A stretch of 41,352 nucleotides of DNA from Enterobacteriaceae bacterium (GTDB lineage: Bacteria; Pseudomonadota; Gammaproteobacteria; Enterobacterales; Enterobacteriaceae). Where the stretch lies: assembly GCA_031253755.1 (NCBI GenBank), contig JAIRVT010000028.1:1-41352 (forward strand). The letters are read 5' to 3'. Below the pieces are notes generated by a model. That model had not been told where the DNA came from, ran no database searches, and saw nothing but the letters and a program-made list of their open reading frames with translations. Of this stretch, positions 29,344 to 39,530 are shown piece after piece. Every line of letters begins with the position of its first letter. The first letter of the stretch is position 1. Position numbers and translations under genes: made by a program.

Positions 29344-30078
29344 TTAAATCATGTACATGCCACCATTGACATGTAATGTTTCACCCGTAATGTAAGCGGC
29401 CTCATCAGAAGCAAGAAACGCTACAGCACTGGCAATTTCTTTTGCATTACCGAGACGATTGGCAGGAACTTCAGATAAAATGCCTGCACGTTGTTCGTCT
29501 GTCAACGCCTTGGTCATATCTGTTTCGATAAAACCAGGAGCAATAACATTGACGGTAATACCACGAGAAGCGACTTCACGAGCCAGTGATTTGCTAAAAC
29601 CAATGACCCCTGCTTTCGCAGCCGCGTAATTCGCCTGCCCTGCATTTCCCATTGTTCCAACAACAGACCCAATGGAAATGATACGCCCATAACGTTTTTT
29701 CATCATAGAACGCATTACTGCTTTTGACAGACGAAAAATCGAAGAAAGATTAGTGTCAACAATATCTTGCCACTCATCATCTTTCATACGCATCAACACA
29801 TTATCACGTGTGATGCCCGCATTATTAATCAGAATGTCTATTTCACCAAATTCTGCACGAATATTCGAGAGTGCTTGTTCAATGGATTCTGAATCTGTGA
29901 CATTCAGTACAAAACCTTTGCCGTTATTACCAAGGTAAGCACTGATTGCTTCGGCTCCGCTCTCACTGGTTGCAGTGCCAATCACACATGCACCACGTTC
30001 AGCTAACAATTCTGCAATCGCCCGACCTATTCCACGACTGGCACCGGTAACCAGTGCAATTTTTCCATCAAAATTCAT
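29344..30078 (-). CDS. fabG: 3-oxoacyl-[ACP] reductase
   Basis: NADPH-dependent reductase of the first reduction step in fatty-acid elongation. It has 244 residues from the ATG at 30078 (MNFDGKIALVTGASRGIGRA), with GAGG five bases upstream; the earlier ATG at 30093 overlaps fabD and is not conserved. The short-chain dehydrogenase catalytic triad is Ser138, Tyr151 and Lys155, with the nucleotide-binding TGASRGIG at 11-18 and NNAG near 85. It follows fabD after 11 bases and ends 166 bases before acpP. Confidence 0.97.
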   Translation of the reverse strand: MNFDGKIALVTGASRGIGRAIAELLAERGACVIGTATSESGAEAISAYLGNNGKGFVLNVTDSESIEQALSNIRAEFGEIDILINNAGITRDNVLMRMKDDEWQDIVDTNLSSIFRLSKAVMRSMMKKRYGRIISIGSVVGTMGNAGQANYAAAKAGVIGFSKSLAREVASRGITVNVIAPGFIETDMTKALTDEQRAGILSEVPANRLGNAKEIASAVAFLASDEAAYITGETLHVNGGMYMI

Positions 30079-30089
30079 GTTTTCCTCAG

Positions 30090-31019
30090 TCATTTATTCA
30101 GAGCAATTGTCAGTGATGATACATCATTTACTGCTACAGCACTTAAAGTATCAACAATCCGTTTTGTTAAACCCGTCAATACCTTGCCAGGACCAATTTC
30201 TAACAAGTTATCAATACCTTGTTCAGCGAAATATTCAACAGACTCTGTCCAGCGTACCGGATTATACAACTGGCGAACCAAAGCATCGCGGATCGCATCT
30301 GCCGATTCTTCTGCTTTAACATCCACATTATTGATAATCGGAAATTGTGGCTGGCTAAACACAACCGATTGCAGTGCGATAGCTAACTGCTCTGCGGCTG
30401 ATTTCATCAGTGCGCAATGTGAAGGAACACTTACGGCTAACGGTAAGGCACGTTTCGCGCCTGCGGCTTTACATGCAGCGCCTGCACGTTCTACTGCTTC
30501 TTTCTCACCGGCAATCACAACTTGCCCAGGCGAGTTAAAGTTAACCGCTGAAACTACCTGCCCTTGGGCAGCTTCTTCGCATGCTTTTGCAATGGATTCA
30601 TTATCTAAGCCGATAATGGCATACATGGCACCTTGCCCTTCAGGTACAGCTTCCTGCATCAATTTTCCGCGTAGTTCAACCAGCTTGATCGCCTGCTGGA
30701 AATCGATGACGCCAGCACAAACCAGTGCAGAATACTCACCAAGGCTATGGCCTGCCATCATGGAAGGCATTTTTCCATCTTTTTCCTGCCATACTCGCCA
30801 GATGGCAACGGAAGCTGCCAGCAATGCAGGCTGAGTTTTCCATGTTTTATTCAGCTCTTCTGCCGGCCCTTGCTGAACTAATTCCCATAAATTGTATCCC
30901 AAGACAGCAGATGCTTCTGCGAAAGTTTGTTCTACAAGCGGAAATTCTGTGGCCAAATCAGCTAGCATGCCAAGAGATTGAGAACCTTGGCCGGGAAATA
31001 CCATTGCAAAATCAGACAT
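30090..31019 (-). CDS. fabD: Malonyl-CoA:ACP transacylase
   Basis: Transfers malonyl groups from CoA to AcpP, supplying every elongation round. It has 309 residues, the same as E. coli. The nucleophile is Ser92 in GHSLGEYSALV, the partner is His201 in SVPSHC, and QGSQ near residue 11 forms the oxyanion site. It lies between fabH and fabG in the standard order, with gaps of 18 and 11 bases, consistent with one transcript. Confidence 0.97.
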   Translation of the reverse strand: MSDFAMVFPGQGSQSLGMLADLATEFPLVEQTFAEASAVLGYNLWELVQQGPAEELNKTWKTQPALLAASVAIWRVWQEKDGKMPSMMAGHSLGEYSALVCAGVIDFQQAIKLVELRGKLMQEAVPEGQGAMYAIIGLDNESIAKACEEAAQGQVVSAVNFNSPGQVVIAGEKEAVERAGAACKAAGAKRALPLAVSVPSHCALMKSAAEQLAIALQSVVFSQPQFPIINNVDVKAEESADAIRDALVRQLYNPVRWTESVEYFAEQGIDNLLEIGPGKVLTGLTKRIVDTLSAVAVNDVSSLTIALNK

Positions 31020-31037
31020 GTTTATCTTCCTGTTAAG

Positions 31038-31991
31038 TTAAAAACGTACTAACGCGGAGCCCCAGGTAAAGCCACCGCCAAATGCTTCAAGTAAAACAAG
31101 CTGGCCACGTTGAACTCTTCCATCACGTACCGCTTCATCAAATGCTGTGGGAACCGATGCTGCTGAGGTATTACCATGACGATCCAGTGTCACGACGACA
31201 TTATCCATAGTCATATTCAGTTTCTTAGCCGTCGCAGCAATAATACGCAGGTTCGCCTGATGAGGAACCAACCAGTCAAGCTGGGAACGATCCAAATTAT
31301 TCGCTTTCAACGTTTCATCAACGATATTCGCTAATTCTCGCACAGCAACTTTAAATACTTCATTACCAACCATTGTAATATAAGCGGGTGAATCTAATTT
31401 CTGGCGGTCTTTGTGAGGTACTGACAATAATTCGCCATAGCGACCGTCTGCATGCAGATGCGTTGACAGAATACCCGGTTCCTCCGAAGCACCCACGATC
31501 ATCGCACCTGCTGCATCACCAAAGAGAATGATTGTACTGCGATCTTCAGGATCGAGCATTCTGGAAATGGTATCAGCCCCGATAACTAACGCATGTTTGG
31601 CTGCACCGGTTTTGATAAATTGATCAACGATACTCAGTGCATAGGTAAACCCGGCACATGCAGCAGCAACATCAAAAGCGGGAATGCCATTGATGCCTAA
31701 TAACTGCTGGATCTGACAGGCACTGCTGGGAAATGCATGGCTGCCTGATGTGGTAGCAACAATAATCAGATCGATTTGCGTTTTATCTATGCCCGCCATT
31801 TCGATCGCTTTTTCAGCTGCACTAAATCCCATGCTGGCAACTGTTTCACCTTCACTGGCTATACGTCGCTCACGGATACCTGTACGAGTAACAATCCACT
31901 CATCAGTCGTATCCACCATTTTTTCTAAATCTGCGTTAGTACGCACCTGAGAAGGCAAATAGCTGCCTGTACCTAAGATCTTTGTATACAT
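31038..31991 (-). CDS. fabH: 3-oxoacyl-[ACP] synthase III
   Basis: Starts fatty-acid synthesis by condensing acetyl-CoA with malonyl-ACP. It has 317 residues, as in E. coli. The catalytic triad is at the E. coli positions: Cys112 (AACAGFTYA), His244 (VPHQANLRI) and Asn274 (HGNTSAAS). The ATG at 31991 comes six bases after the plsX stop, so translation is probably coupled. Confidence 0.97.
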   Translation of the reverse strand: MYTKILGTGSYLPSQVRTNADLEKMVDTTDEWIVTRTGIRERRIASEGETVASMGFSAAEKAIEMAGIDKTQIDLIIVATTSGSHAFPSSACQIQQLLGINGIPAFDVAAACAGFTYALSIVDQFIKTGAAKHALVIGADTISRMLDPEDRSTIILFGDAAGAMIVGASEEPGILSTHLHADGRYGELLSVPHKDRQKLDSPAYITMVGNEVFKVAVRELANIVDETLKANNLDRSQLDWLVPHQANLRIIAATAKKLNMTMDNVVVTLDRHGNTSAASVPTAFDEAVRDGRVQRGQLVLLEAFGGGFTWGSALVRF

Positions 31992-31997
31992 TTATGC

Positions 31998-33035
31998 TTA
32001 TTCACTCTTGGGTAATACTGCATTCAGCCGGGCTGCGATCCTTTCAGGAACATGATTTTCTACTGCCTGAACAGCTTGCTCGATGGCAACTTTGAAAGCA
32101 TATTCATTCGCAGCACCATGACTTTTTATGACGATACCACGCAATCCTAATAGTGTTGCGCCGTTATGTTGATCAGGGTTTAAATGACCAAAACGTTTTG
32201 CTATCTGCTTTAGCAAAAGCTTCTTAAATAGCTTCGCAGCCCATGACCATTTTTTCTTCTGCCCGTCAGATGACTTAAACAGAGACAGAATCACTCTGAT
32301 TGCGCCTTCCATTGTCTTCAGCGTAACATTACCTGCGAAGCCGTCACACACGAGAACATCTGTTTTCCCCGTTAACAATTCATTTCCTTCTACATAGCCG
32401 ATGTAATTAATAACATCGCTATTTCTTAAGGTCATAGCGGCTTCGCGGATATTATCTAGCCCTTTGGATTCTTCTTCGCCAATATTGAGTAATGCTACCC
32501 GTGGGTTTTTCACACCTGTAACATCTTCTGCCATTACCGCGCCCATAATGGCAAATTGCACCAACATACGACTATCACAATTAATATTAGCGCCCAGATC
32601 TAATACAACGGTTTTTTGTTGTTTTAAATTAGGAATAACGGTCATCAAGGCCGGTCGTTCAATCCCTTCGATTGATTTCAGCATCAATTTAGCCAGCGCC
32701 ATCAATACTCCCGTATTCCCTGCACTAACACATGCCTGCGCCTCACCGGATTTGACTAAATTTAGTGCGATACGCATTGAGGTGCCGTGGCTGGAACGAA
32801 TTGCCTGAGAAAGTTTGACATCGTTAGCGACAACGTGTTCAGCAGGAATAATTTGCAAACGACCAAGCAGCTCGGCATTTTTATCTGCAAGCAAAGGAGA
32901 AATGGTTTCGGGATCACCGACCAACAGTAGTTTTAATTGCGGATTAGATGCCAGTGCCTGCAATGCAGCAGGCACCGTAACGCGAGGACCAAAATCCCCG
33001 CCCATAGCATCTAACGCTAAGGTTAGATTGGCCAA
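31998..33035 (-). CDS. plsX: Phosphate acyltransferase PlsX
   Basis: Makes acyl-phosphate from acyl-ACP for PlsY, linking fatty-acid and phospholipid synthesis; it is peripheral at the inner membrane. It has 345 residues. Recognisable parts are [12 protein letters not shown] at the N-terminus, [42 protein letters not shown] and [13 protein letters not shown]. The start is TTG at 33035: there is no ATG or GTG nearby and homology begins there. The last residues are shorter than in E. coli. It lies 28 bases after rpmF, as in most enterobacteria. Confidence 0.95.
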   Translation of the reverse strand: MANLTLALDAMGGDFGPRVTVPAALQALASNPQLKLLLVGDPETISPLLADKNAELLGRLQIIPAEHVVANDVKLSQAIRSSHGTSMRIALNLVKSGEAQACVSAGNTGVLMALAKLMLKSIEGIERPALMTVIPNLKQQKTVVLDLGANINCDSRMLVQFAIMGAVMAEDVTGVKNPRVALLNIGEEESKGLDNIREAAMTLRNSDVINYIGYVEGNELLTGKTDVLVCDGFAGNVTLKTMEGAIRVILSLFKSSDGQKKKWSWAAKLFKKLLLKQIAKRFGHLNPDQHNGATLLGLRGIVIKSHGAANEYAFKVAIEQAVQAVENHVPERIAARLNAVLPKSE

Positions 33036-33063
33036 GATATCAACTTGCTAATAATTAGCTGAA

Positions 33064-33234
33064 TTACTTGTTGATTACCTTGCGGCCACGGTAGTAGCCA
33101 TCAGCCGTCACGTGGTGACGCAGGTGAGTCTCACCAGAAGTTTTGTCTACAGAGACAAGTGTTGCAGTCAGTGCGTCATGAGAACGACGCATACCACGTT
33201 TGGAACGAGTTGGTTTATTCTGTTGTACGGCCAT
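33064..33234 (-). CDS. rpmF: 50S ribosomal protein L32
   Basis: Small basic protein of the large ribosomal subunit. The reading frame of 56 residues begins [20 protein letters not shown] and ends RGRKVINK, the standard L32 sequence for proteobacteria lacking the zinc-binding cysteines. AAGGAG-type sequence lies about seven bases before the ATG (minus strand, about 33241-33247). It sits 12 bases after the yceD stop and just before plsX, the order of the E. coli yceD-rpmF-plsX-fab cluster, which ties ribosome and lipid synthesis. Confidence 0.97.
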   Translation of the reverse strand: MAVQQNKPTRSKRGMRRSHDALTATLVSVDKTSGETHLRHHVTADGYYRGRKVINK

Positions 33235-33246
33235 TGACCTTACTCC

Positions 33247-33771
33247 TTAAGTACTTTTCTTTAAACTGGCTAATGCGGCAAATGGGTTTGGTTTTTCTGC
33301 TTCGGGAGGAAGCACACCAAACACCATATCCGCGTCGGACACTTCACAGTGTTCAGAATCATGTACCGGAACTACCGGCAGAGAAAGAATTATTTCATCT
33401 TCAATCATTGCCAGTAAATCTATTTCGCCAAATTCGTTAACGTCAATTGGCTCATACTCTTCCGGTAATGCTTCAGCCCGTTCATCATTGATGACTGGGC
33501 TAAAACAATACGTTGTGTGAACATGATGACTGAAATTACTGCCGCAGCGCTGACAGGCGAGCGTGACATCCACATCAGAATGCCCTTTTACAACTGCCAG
33601 ACGCTGATTATCAATCTGAAATGATAATGAGCTATCCACATCACTATCCACACTGACCACAGTCTCTGCGAGACGAGACACTTGTACAGCAAAATAACTA
33701 CCGGTGTAGTCTAATCTTTTTTGAGCTGCACGAAGCGCATCAATGGTCAGGGGTAATTTTACTTTCTGCAT
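33247..33771 (-). CDS. yceD: DUF177 protein YceD, linked to 23S rRNA accumulation
   Basis: Conserved bacterial protein of the DUF177 family; members are associated with 23S rRNA accumulation, but the molecular activity is not established. It has 174 residues (E. coli 173), starting [28 protein letters not shown] pair at about residues 73-77 and the conserved acidic stretch [17 protein letters not shown] followed by LPVVPVH are present. It begins the yceD-rpmF-plsX-fab cluster. The promoter just upstream implies an extremely short leader. Confidence 0.93.
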   Translation of the reverse strand: MQKVKLPLTIDALRAAQKRLDYTGSYFAVQVSRLAETVVSVDSDVDSSLSFQIDNQRLAVVKGHSDVDVTLACQRCGSNFSHHVHTTYCFSPVINDERAEALPEEYEPIDVNEFGEIDLLAMIEDEIILSLPVVPVHDSEHCEVSDADMVFGVLPPEAEKPNPFAALASLKKST

Positions 33772-33780
33772 AAGGCGCGC

Positions 33781-33809
33781 ATATTATCTTTGTAATGAGA
33801 CATAGTCAA
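33781..33809 (-). promoter_or_regulatory. Promoter of the yceD-rpmF-plsX cluster
   Basis: On the minus strand TTGACT (33804-33809), a 17-base spacer and TAATAT (33781-33786). The yceD ATG starts only nine bases beyond the -10 element, so transcription would begin two to four bases before the start codon. Confidence 0.7.
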
Positions 33810-33915
33810 AGAAAAAGGCCACACATCTACGCCTTTCCGCCAAATATTCGCTTAATAAGCGGCGTATAGTTTAAAATGCCTGCAAATATTTCTCTACGTA
33901 TTTTATGGAAAAATG

Positions 33916-34506
33916 ATGCTTCCGATTATTTTGTCGTCAACTTCGATATATCGCCGCTCGTTATTAGAAAAAATAGGTTTGCCTTTTACTTGTGCCGCCC
34001 CTGATATTGATGAAAATTCAGGTGAAAACGAAAGCCCTGAACAATTAGTCATGCGGCTTTCACGGGAAAAGGCTACCGCATTACAGGAACACTATTCCAG
34101 TCATTTTATTATAGGTTCCGATCAGGTTTGCGTTTTAAATGGCAGAATTACAGGGAAACCACATCATTTTGAGAACGCCCTCGCACAACTGAAACAAGCC
34201 AGCGGTCAACGCGTTACTTTTTATACGGGTATCACCCTGCTTAATAGTCAAAATGGAATGATCGATACTCGCTGTGAATTATTTCATGTCCATTTCAGGA
34301 CGCTGACTGAAGTTGAAATCACCAACTATCTGAAAAAAGAGCGGCCTTTTAATTGTGCAGGCAGCTTCAAAAGTGAAGGTTTAGGAATTACGTTATTTGA
34401 AAAACTTGATGGCAAAGACCCGAATACATTAATCGGCCTGCCGCTTATTACGTTGACTGACATGTTTATCCGTCAGGGGATTAACCCGCTGACGGCAGTT
34501 TATTGA
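33916..34506 (+). CDS. yceF: Maf-like nucleotide pyrophosphatase YceF
   Basis: Maf/HAM1-type enzyme; E. coli YceF hydrolyses 7-methyl-GTP, a likely house-cleaning role. It has 196 residues from the second ATG at 33916 (E. coli 194); the adjacent ATG at 33913 adds one. The Shine-Dalgarno (GGA) is better spaced for the second. Family motifs are [14 protein letters not shown] at the N-terminus, [10 protein letters not shown] near 66, GKPHHFENA, and [11 protein letters not shown] near 148. It diverges from yceD and converges on rluC 29 bases away. Confidence 0.93.
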   Translation: MLPIILSSTSIYRRSLLEKIGLPFTCAAPDIDENSGENESPEQLVMRLSREKATALQEHYSSHFIIGSDQVCVLNGRITGKPHHFENALAQLKQASGQRVTFYTGITLLNSQNGMIDTRCELFHVHFRTLTEVEITNYLKKERPFNCAGSFKSEGLGITLFEKLDGKDPNTLIGLPLITLTDMFIRQGINPLTAVY

Positions 34507-34535
34507 TAACTTTTGTTGATAGTTACTGTTGATAG

Positions 34536-35492
34536 CTATTGCATTTGCTGTCGCAATTTTTTTAAACATTCACGTAACTCTGCATCCATTGGCGCTTCGA
34601 AACGCAACGTTTCTCCTGTTGATGGATGCGTGAATTTTAATGAGCTGGCATGTAGAAATAGCCGATTAATTCCTGTTTCTGCAAGCTGCTCATCAAATGT
34701 TTTGTCACCATAACGATCATCAAATGCAATCGGATGCCCGGCATGTAAAGTGTGAACACGAATTTGGTGAGTACGCCCGGTGACAGGGCTGGCTCGTACC
34801 AAAGTAGCAAAAGAATACCTTTCTTCGACTTTAAAGCGAGTTTCAGAAGGTTTTCCCTCACTGTTGACTTTTACAATTCTCTCACCACTTTGCAGAATAT
34901 TTTTTAACAAAGGCGCCTGAACCACTTTGCAATGGGATTGCCATTGACCTCGCACCAATGCCAGATAATCTTTTTGCATTTGTTTAAGGCGCAATTGCTC
35001 ATGCAGTGAGCGTAAGGCAGAGCGTTTCTTCGCAATCAGCAAAACACCCGATGTATCACGATCAAGGCGATGCACCAGTTCAAGAAAACGAGCTTCAGGA
35101 CGTAGTGCCCGCAACCCTTCAATCACACCAAAACTTAATCCGCTTCCACCATGCACGGCTGTTCCGGAGGGTTTATTGATGACCAAAATGTGATCATCCT
35201 CATAAAGAATGCAATCGGCTAAAGCTGCGACTTTATCCAACTTTGCAGAAACAGGCAGTTCCTGTTTTTCTGCCACTCTGACAGGCGGAATCCTGACCGT
35301 ATCATTGGCTGTCAATTTATATTCAGGCTTGACTCTTCCTTTGTTGACTCTCACTTCACCTTTACGCAAGATCCGATAAATCATGCTCTTAGGTACACCT
35401 TTTAAGCGAGCCAGCAAAAAGTTATCTATTCTTTGGCCGGCTTCATCGTCATCAATAGTGACAAACTGTACAATTTGATTATTTGTTTTCAT
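34536..35492 (-). CDS. rluC: 23S rRNA pseudouridine(955/2504/2580) synthase
   Basis: Modifies three uridines of 23S rRNA. It has 318 residues. An S4 RNA-binding domain occupies about residues 20-80 (GQRIDNFLLARLKGVPKS), and the RluA-type catalytic domain contains the nucleophile Asp144 in HRLDRDTSGVLLIAK, matching E. coli numbering. PVTGRTHQIRVHT near residue 240 is the usual partner segment. It is divergent from rne, as in E. coli, and converges with yceF. Confidence 0.96.
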   Translation of the reverse strand: MKTNNQIVQFVTIDDDEAGQRIDNFLLARLKGVPKSMIYRILRKGEVRVNKGRVKPEYKLTANDTVRIPPVRVAEKQELPVSAKLDKVAALADCILYEDDHILVINKPSGTAVHGGSGLSFGVIEGLRALRPEARFLELVHRLDRDTSGVLLIAKKRSALRSLHEQLRLKQMQKDYLALVRGQWQSHCKVVQAPLLKNILQSGERIVKVNSEGKPSETRFKVEERYSFATLVRASPVTGRTHQIRVHTLHAGHPIAFDDRYGDKTFDEQLAETGINRLFLHASSLKFTHPSTGETLRFEAPMDAELRECLKKLRQQMQ

Positions 35493-35764
35493 GGGCGCGA
35501 TTTTAATTATCCGGCTAACAGAGCGCCACTCATTTTTAAATTATGTCTAAATAATATCCATCTTTTTATTCATCATTATTAAATTGAACTAGGATAAAGA
35601 CTAAAGATTAACAACTTATCACTATTTCATGATAAAAAAACCGTAAAGCGGTAAAGTCACCTTGCTATCACCCCAATAGCAATGGAATAATGCTTTCCAG
35701 CCACAGTTTACTAAACTATGAATGGCAGATTGAAATTGTTTGTTATGAGTTTGTTTGAACAAAA

Positions 35765-35826
35765 ACGCAGCAATGGCGTAAGACGTAATGTTCAATCAAA
35801 CAATTTATGGGCTGTGGGTTGCAACT
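35765..35826 (+). promoter_or_regulatory. hp2-like element of the rne leader
   Basis: GCAGCAATGGCGTAAGACGT matches, as I recall it, the E. coli rne leader hp2, and the later GGGCTGTGGGTTGCAA matches its other arm. In E. coli hp2 is the RNase E-binding element needed for feedback regulation. Confidence 0.75.
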
Positions 35827-35855
35827 TACTGGATTGGGTAAAACCTGTACTGATT

Positions 35856-35984
35856 TGTGCCCTGCGGGTTTCAAGATGTGTCGCGGCAGCAAGAGTGTGA
35901 ATCTCCGGGAGCATAGCTAATATCTATGTGGTGGAGATGATCGACGCAGCCAGCAAAGAGGCAACTTGAAAGACGACGGGTATA
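35856..35984. repeat. ERIC element inside the rne leader
   Basis: About 129 bases with the full ERIC layout: left end GGGTTTCAAGATGTGTCGCG then GCAGCAAG, core GTGAATCTCCGGGAGCATAG then a TATCTATGTGGTGGAGATGA arm, and right end GCAGCCAGCAAAGAGGCAAC then TTGAAAGACGACGGGTATA. The core arms are complementary, as in known ERIC sequences. It is the most complete copy in this window. Confidence 0.85.
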
Positions 35985-36060
35985 TGACAGAATTTCCCGA
36001 TTAAAGAGCACTGCGTTTTTTCCAATAAAAGAAATGAAATTCAGGCTCGCCGACAATTAG

Positions 36061-36131
36061 GCGCCTCTATACAGACGATAGCCGTGAGGCTGGCGGTTTT
36101 GTAAAAGACACGAGGCCAATCGGTTACCAGT
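36061..36131 (+). promoter_or_regulatory. hp3-like element of the rne leader
   Basis: GCGCCTCTATACAGACGATA then GCCGTGAGGCTGGCGG and GACACGAGGCC followed by ATCGGTTACC closely match, as I recall it, the E. coli rne leader just upstream of the coding region (hp3). The GGCCTCGTGTC and GAGGC elements can pair to give a long stem. Confidence 0.7.
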
Positions 36132-36190
36132 AGTTCGTCACTTTTTACTCATAGCTCTATACTAATGTAAAAAATAATGAGTAAGTTAGA

Positions 36191-39100
36191 ATGAAAAGAA
36201 TGCTAATTAACGCAACTCAGCAGGAAGAGTTGCGTGTCGCCCTTGTGGATGGGCAACGTCTTTATGATCTGGATATTGAAAGCCCTGGTCACGAGCAAAA
36301 GAAAGCCAATATCTATAAAGGAAAAATTACACGGATTGAACCCAGTCTTGAAGCCGCATTTGTTGATTATGGTGCAGAACGACATGGTTTCCTGCCTATC
36401 AAAGAAATTGCCCGTGAATACTTTCCAAGTAATTACCACGCTCACGGTCGTCCCAATATTAAGGACATACTGAAAGAAGGTCAGGAAGTCATCGTTCAGG
36501 TTGATAAAGAAGAACGTGGCAACAAAGGCGCTGCCTTAACAACCTTTATCAGTCTGGCTGGCAGCTATCTGGTTCTGATGCCAAATAACCCAAGAGCAGG
36601 TGGCATTTCCCGCCGTATCGAAGGTGATGACCGTATCGAATTAAAAGAAGCACTGTCTTCCCTTGAAGTCCCTGAAGGCATGGGGCTTATCGTGCGTACA
36701 GCCGGTGTCGGAAAATCTGCGGAAGCCTTGCAGGGAGATCTGAATTTCCGTCTGAAGCACTGGGATGCGATTAAAAAAGCGGCAAACAGCCATCCTGCCC
36801 CTTTCCTTATCCATCAGGAAAGTAACGTTATTGTGCGAGCTTTCCGTGATTACCTGCGCCCGGATATTGGGGAAATTCTGATCGACAATCCGAAAATCCT
36901 TGATCTGGCTCGTCAACACATTACCGCACTGGGTCGCCCTGATTTTGCCAGCAAAATCAAACTATACAGTGGTGAAGTTCCGCTATTTAGCCATTACCAG
37001 ATTGAATCTCAAATAGAATCTGCGTTCCAGCGTGAAGTGAGATTACCTTCCGGCGGCTCTGTGGTTATTGATACCACAGAAGCATTGACGGCAATCGATA
37101 TCAACTCATCCCGTGCAACCCGCGGGGGCGATATCGAAGAAACGGCTTTTAACACCAATCTGGAAGCCGCAGATGAGATTGCCCGTCAATTACGTCTGCG
37201 CGATCTGGGCGGCCTTATTGTTATCGATTTTATTGATATGACGCCGGTACGCCATCAGCGCGAGGTTGAAAACCGCCTGCGTGATGCAGTACGTCAGGAT
37301 CGCGCCCGCATTCAGATCGGCCGTATCTCCCGTTTTGGCTTGCTGGAAATGTCACGCCAGCGTTTAAGCCCATCGTTGGGTGAATCCAGCCATCACGTAT
37401 GTCCTCGCTGTAGCGGCACAGGCACGATTCGTGACAATGAATCACTTTCCCTGTCCATTCTTCGCCTGATAGAAGAAGAAGCGCTGAAAGAAAATACTCA
37501 TCAGGTTCACGCTATTGTTCCTGTGCAAATCGCTTCTTATCTGTTGAATGAAAAACGCAACGCAGTCAGTGCTATTGAGCACCGTCAGGGCGGTGTCGGC
37601 GTGGTGATCGTCCCGAACGATCAGATGCAGACACCACACTTCTCTGTATTACGTGTTCGTAAAGGTGAAGAAATCTCTGCCCTGAGCTATCAGCTTCCAC
37701 AAGTTCATGAAACAGAAATGTCAGGCACTCAGGAAGATGCTCAGCATGAACGCAAGCGCCCTGAACAACCTGCTATTTCCACTTTTGACCTGCCTACGGA
37801 AGCTCCAGCCCCTGTAGCAGTGAAGGCAAAAGAGAAGAAAGCAGCCGCGAACACTCAGCAAGAAACCGGAAAACCTGGGCTACTCAGCCGATTCTTCAGT
37901 GCCCTGAAAAACTTGTTCAGTGCGGAAGAAGAAAAACAGCCACAGGAGAAGAGCAAAAAATCCTCTGGTAACGATAACCGCCGTTCATCAGAACGCCGTA
38001 ATCCTCGTCGCCAAAACCCGCGTCGGGAACGTGGTAATGAAGGTGAAGCACGCAACAGTCGTGATCGTAACGAGCGTGACCGTGATGAACAGCGCAAAGG
38101 GCGTAATGTCCAGCCAAAGAATAATGCACAAGATAACACTGCATTAGATAATGAAGCTCGCGAAGTTCAACAGCAACAACGTCGTGAGCAACGCGTCGAG
38201 CGTCAGCGTCGCCGTCAGGAAGAAAAACGCCAGCAACAATTGGATATCAAAGCACAACAGACAAATAAAGCTGAAGTTCCAGAGGAGGAAATCGAAGAAC
38301 GTCAGCCTGTTATGCCTCGACGCCAGCGCCGTCAGCTTGAGCAAAAAATCCGGATTACGGATAATGTGAAAGCAGAATCGGCTATTGCTGCCTTACCTGC
38401 AATTACCGCGGAACCTGTGCCAATGATGGCAAAAGAAGAGAAAAAAGTTTCTGTACCAGCCATTATCAATACAGAAATAGAAGCCGCTAGTCCGCTTGCT
38501 CCTGTTGTGCCATACGAATCCATGACGCAAAACGCAGGTACGCAACCGGCATTGGTACAAAATTCTCAACAAAACAGTGATTCGCAAGATAACGTCATGC
38601 CACGCCGTTCCCGTCGCTCGCCACGTCATTTACGTGTCAGTGGGCAGCGCCGTCGTCGTTATCGTGATGAACGTAATCTGACTCAATCACCTGTACCTTT
38701 GGCTATGGCGGTTGTTTCGCCTGAATTGGCATCCGGTAAAGTGTGGGTTCGTTATCCTGTGGCATCATCAGCAATCACTTCTGAGCCAGAATTCGCTGTT
38801 GTTGAAGAGACAGTGTCAGAGCAACCTGCTGATATCACGCAACTACCTGCTGTTGCAAAAATAGCTGAATCCGTATCAGCTGTTGCAGAGAAAGAAGCTA
38901 CAGAACAAGCTGTGATTATCTGCAATGATGTTAAAACTGAAGCGGTGAATCATCCACCTGTAGCATCAACAGCAGAACCTGCTATTGAACTGACTACATC
39001 GGCACAAGAAGCCGTGGTGCCAGTTATCAACAGTGATATCCCACATCAGGCCAGCACTGTACATAGCACAGTATTACGCGAATCTGAGGAACAAGTGCGT

Positions 39101-39430
39101 CACGCAGCGGAACCTATCATCGTGAACGCTATCACTGAACGGGAACATCATGAAGAACAGCCAACTGTCGCAACGGAGATATGCTCTCAGGCAACGGAAG
39201 TTAAAGCGAAAGAGGCAAAAGCTGTTGAGTTCCAGATTATCGTGGCAAACAATCATCACGCTTATTCCCCAATGACTAAGGCACCGGCACCGGATATGGC
39301 AGTACAGTCGGTTACGATTACTGAATGGCAACGCCCTGCGCATCCGTTTAAGGGCAAAGGTGGTGCAGGTGGCCATTCTGCAACAAACGTTGCAACATCG
39401 GCTATGTCAAAACCACAAACATTCGAATAG
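36191..39430 (+). CDS. rne: Ribonuclease E
   Basis: Essential endonuclease and scaffold of the RNA degradosome. It has 1079 residues (E. coli 1061). The N-terminal catalytic half (S1 domain about 35-125, 5' sensor, DNase I-like domain) has Asp303 and Asp346 as magnesium ligands and the zinc-link CPRC at Cys404/Cys407, all at E. coli positions. The C-terminal half is low-complexity: a membrane-targeting helix [15 protein letters not shown] at about 563-577, two Arg-rich RNA-binding stretches (about 595-720 and [20 protein letters not shown] near 806), the [11 protein letters not shown]-like enolase-binding region (here [15 protein letters not shown]) and the [11 protein letters not shown]-terminal region that binds PNPase. 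A terminator follows. Confidence 0.97.
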   Translation: MKRMLINATQQEELRVALVDGQRLYDLDIESPGHEQKKANIYKGKITRIEPSLEAAFVDYGAERHGFLPIKEIAREYFPSNYHAHGRPNIKDILKEGQEVIVQVDKEERGNKGAALTTFISLAGSYLVLMPNNPRAGGISRRIEGDDRIELKEALSSLEVPEGMGLIVRTAGVGKSAEALQGDLNFRLKHWDAIKKAANSHPAPFLIHQESNVIVRAFRDYLRPDIGEILIDNPKILDLARQHITALGRPDFASKIKLYSGEVPLFSHYQIESQIESAFQREVRLPSGGSVVIDTTEALTAIDINSSRATRGGDIEETAFNTNLEAADEIARQLRLRDLGGLIVIDFIDMTPVRHQREVENRLRDAVRQDRARIQIGRISRFGLLEMSRQRLSPSLGESSHHVCPRCSGTGTIRDNESLSLSILRLIEEEALKENTHQVHAIVPVQIASYLLNEKRNAVSAIEHRQGGVGVVIVPNDQMQTPHFSVLRVRKGEEISALSYQLPQVHETEMSGTQEDAQHERKRPEQPAISTFDLPTEAPAPVAVKAKEKKAAANTQQETGKPGLLSRFFSALKNLFSAEEEKQPQEKSKKSSGNDNRRSSERRNPRRQNPRRERGNEGEARNSRDRNERDRDEQRKGRNVQPKNNAQDNTALDNEAREVQQQQRREQRVERQRRRQEEKRQQQLDIKAQQTNKAEVPEEEIEERQPVMPRRQRRQLEQKIRITDNVKAESAIAALPAITAEPVPMMAKEEKKVSVPAIINTEIEAASPLAPVVPYESMTQNAGTQPALVQNSQQNSDSQDNVMPRRSRRSPRHLRVSGQRRRRYRDERNLTQSPVPLAMAVVSPELASGKVWVRYPVASSAITSEPEFAVVEETVSEQPADITQLPAVAKIAESVSAVAEKEATEQAVIICNDVKTEAVNHPPVASTAEPAIELTTSAQEAVVPVINSDIPHQASTVHSTVLRESEEQVRHAAEPIIVNAITEREHHEEQPTVATEICSQATEVKAKEAKAVEFQIIVANNHHAYSPMTKAPAPDMAVQSVTITEWQRPAHPFKGKGGAGGHSATNVATSAMSKPQTFE

Positions 39431-39456
39431 CCACATCGGTAATTCACGATAAAATC

Positions 39457-39487
39457 AAATGGCTCTGTTTTCAGGAGCCATTTTTTT
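39457..39487 (+). terminator. Intrinsic terminator of rne
   Basis: AAATGGCTC, a 9-base loop and GAGCCATTT run into a tract of seven to nine T, beginning 27 bases after the rne stop. Confidence 0.9.
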
Positions 39488-39493
39488 ATATAC

Positions 39494-39519
39494 AAAAAAC
39501 CACGCCTGCTGGCGTGGTT
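39494..39519 (-). terminator. Intrinsic terminator of tmaR
   Basis: On the minus strand AACCACGCC, an AGCA loop and GGCGTGGTT are followed by four more T. It lies about 12 bases after the tmaR stop, back to back with the rne terminator. Confidence 0.85.
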
Positions 39520-39530
39520 AAAGGTATTCC

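Larger units (their letters stand above)
35493..36190 (+). promoter_or_regulatory. rluC-rne spacer: long autoregulatory rne leader
   Basis: Nearly 700 bases without a gene. The rne side resembles the E. coli rne 5' leader, through which RNase E controls its own mRNA: hp2-like sequence at 35765-35826, hp3-like sequence at 36061-36131 and the conserved AATAATGAGTAAGTTA just before the ATG. Upstream are a hairpin with arms TTGCTAT/ATAGCAA (35662-35682) and the palindrome AGTTTACTAAACT (about 35706-35718), possibly the hp1 equivalent. TTGAAC at 35584 is a possible -35. An ERIC element lies between hp2 and hp3. Confidence 0.75.

Noticed and set aside
30184-30834. Plus-strand open frame of 216 codons opposite fabD
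   Set aside because: It mirrors fabD codon structure, with Ala/Ser-rich composition and no ribosome site; fabD is certain.
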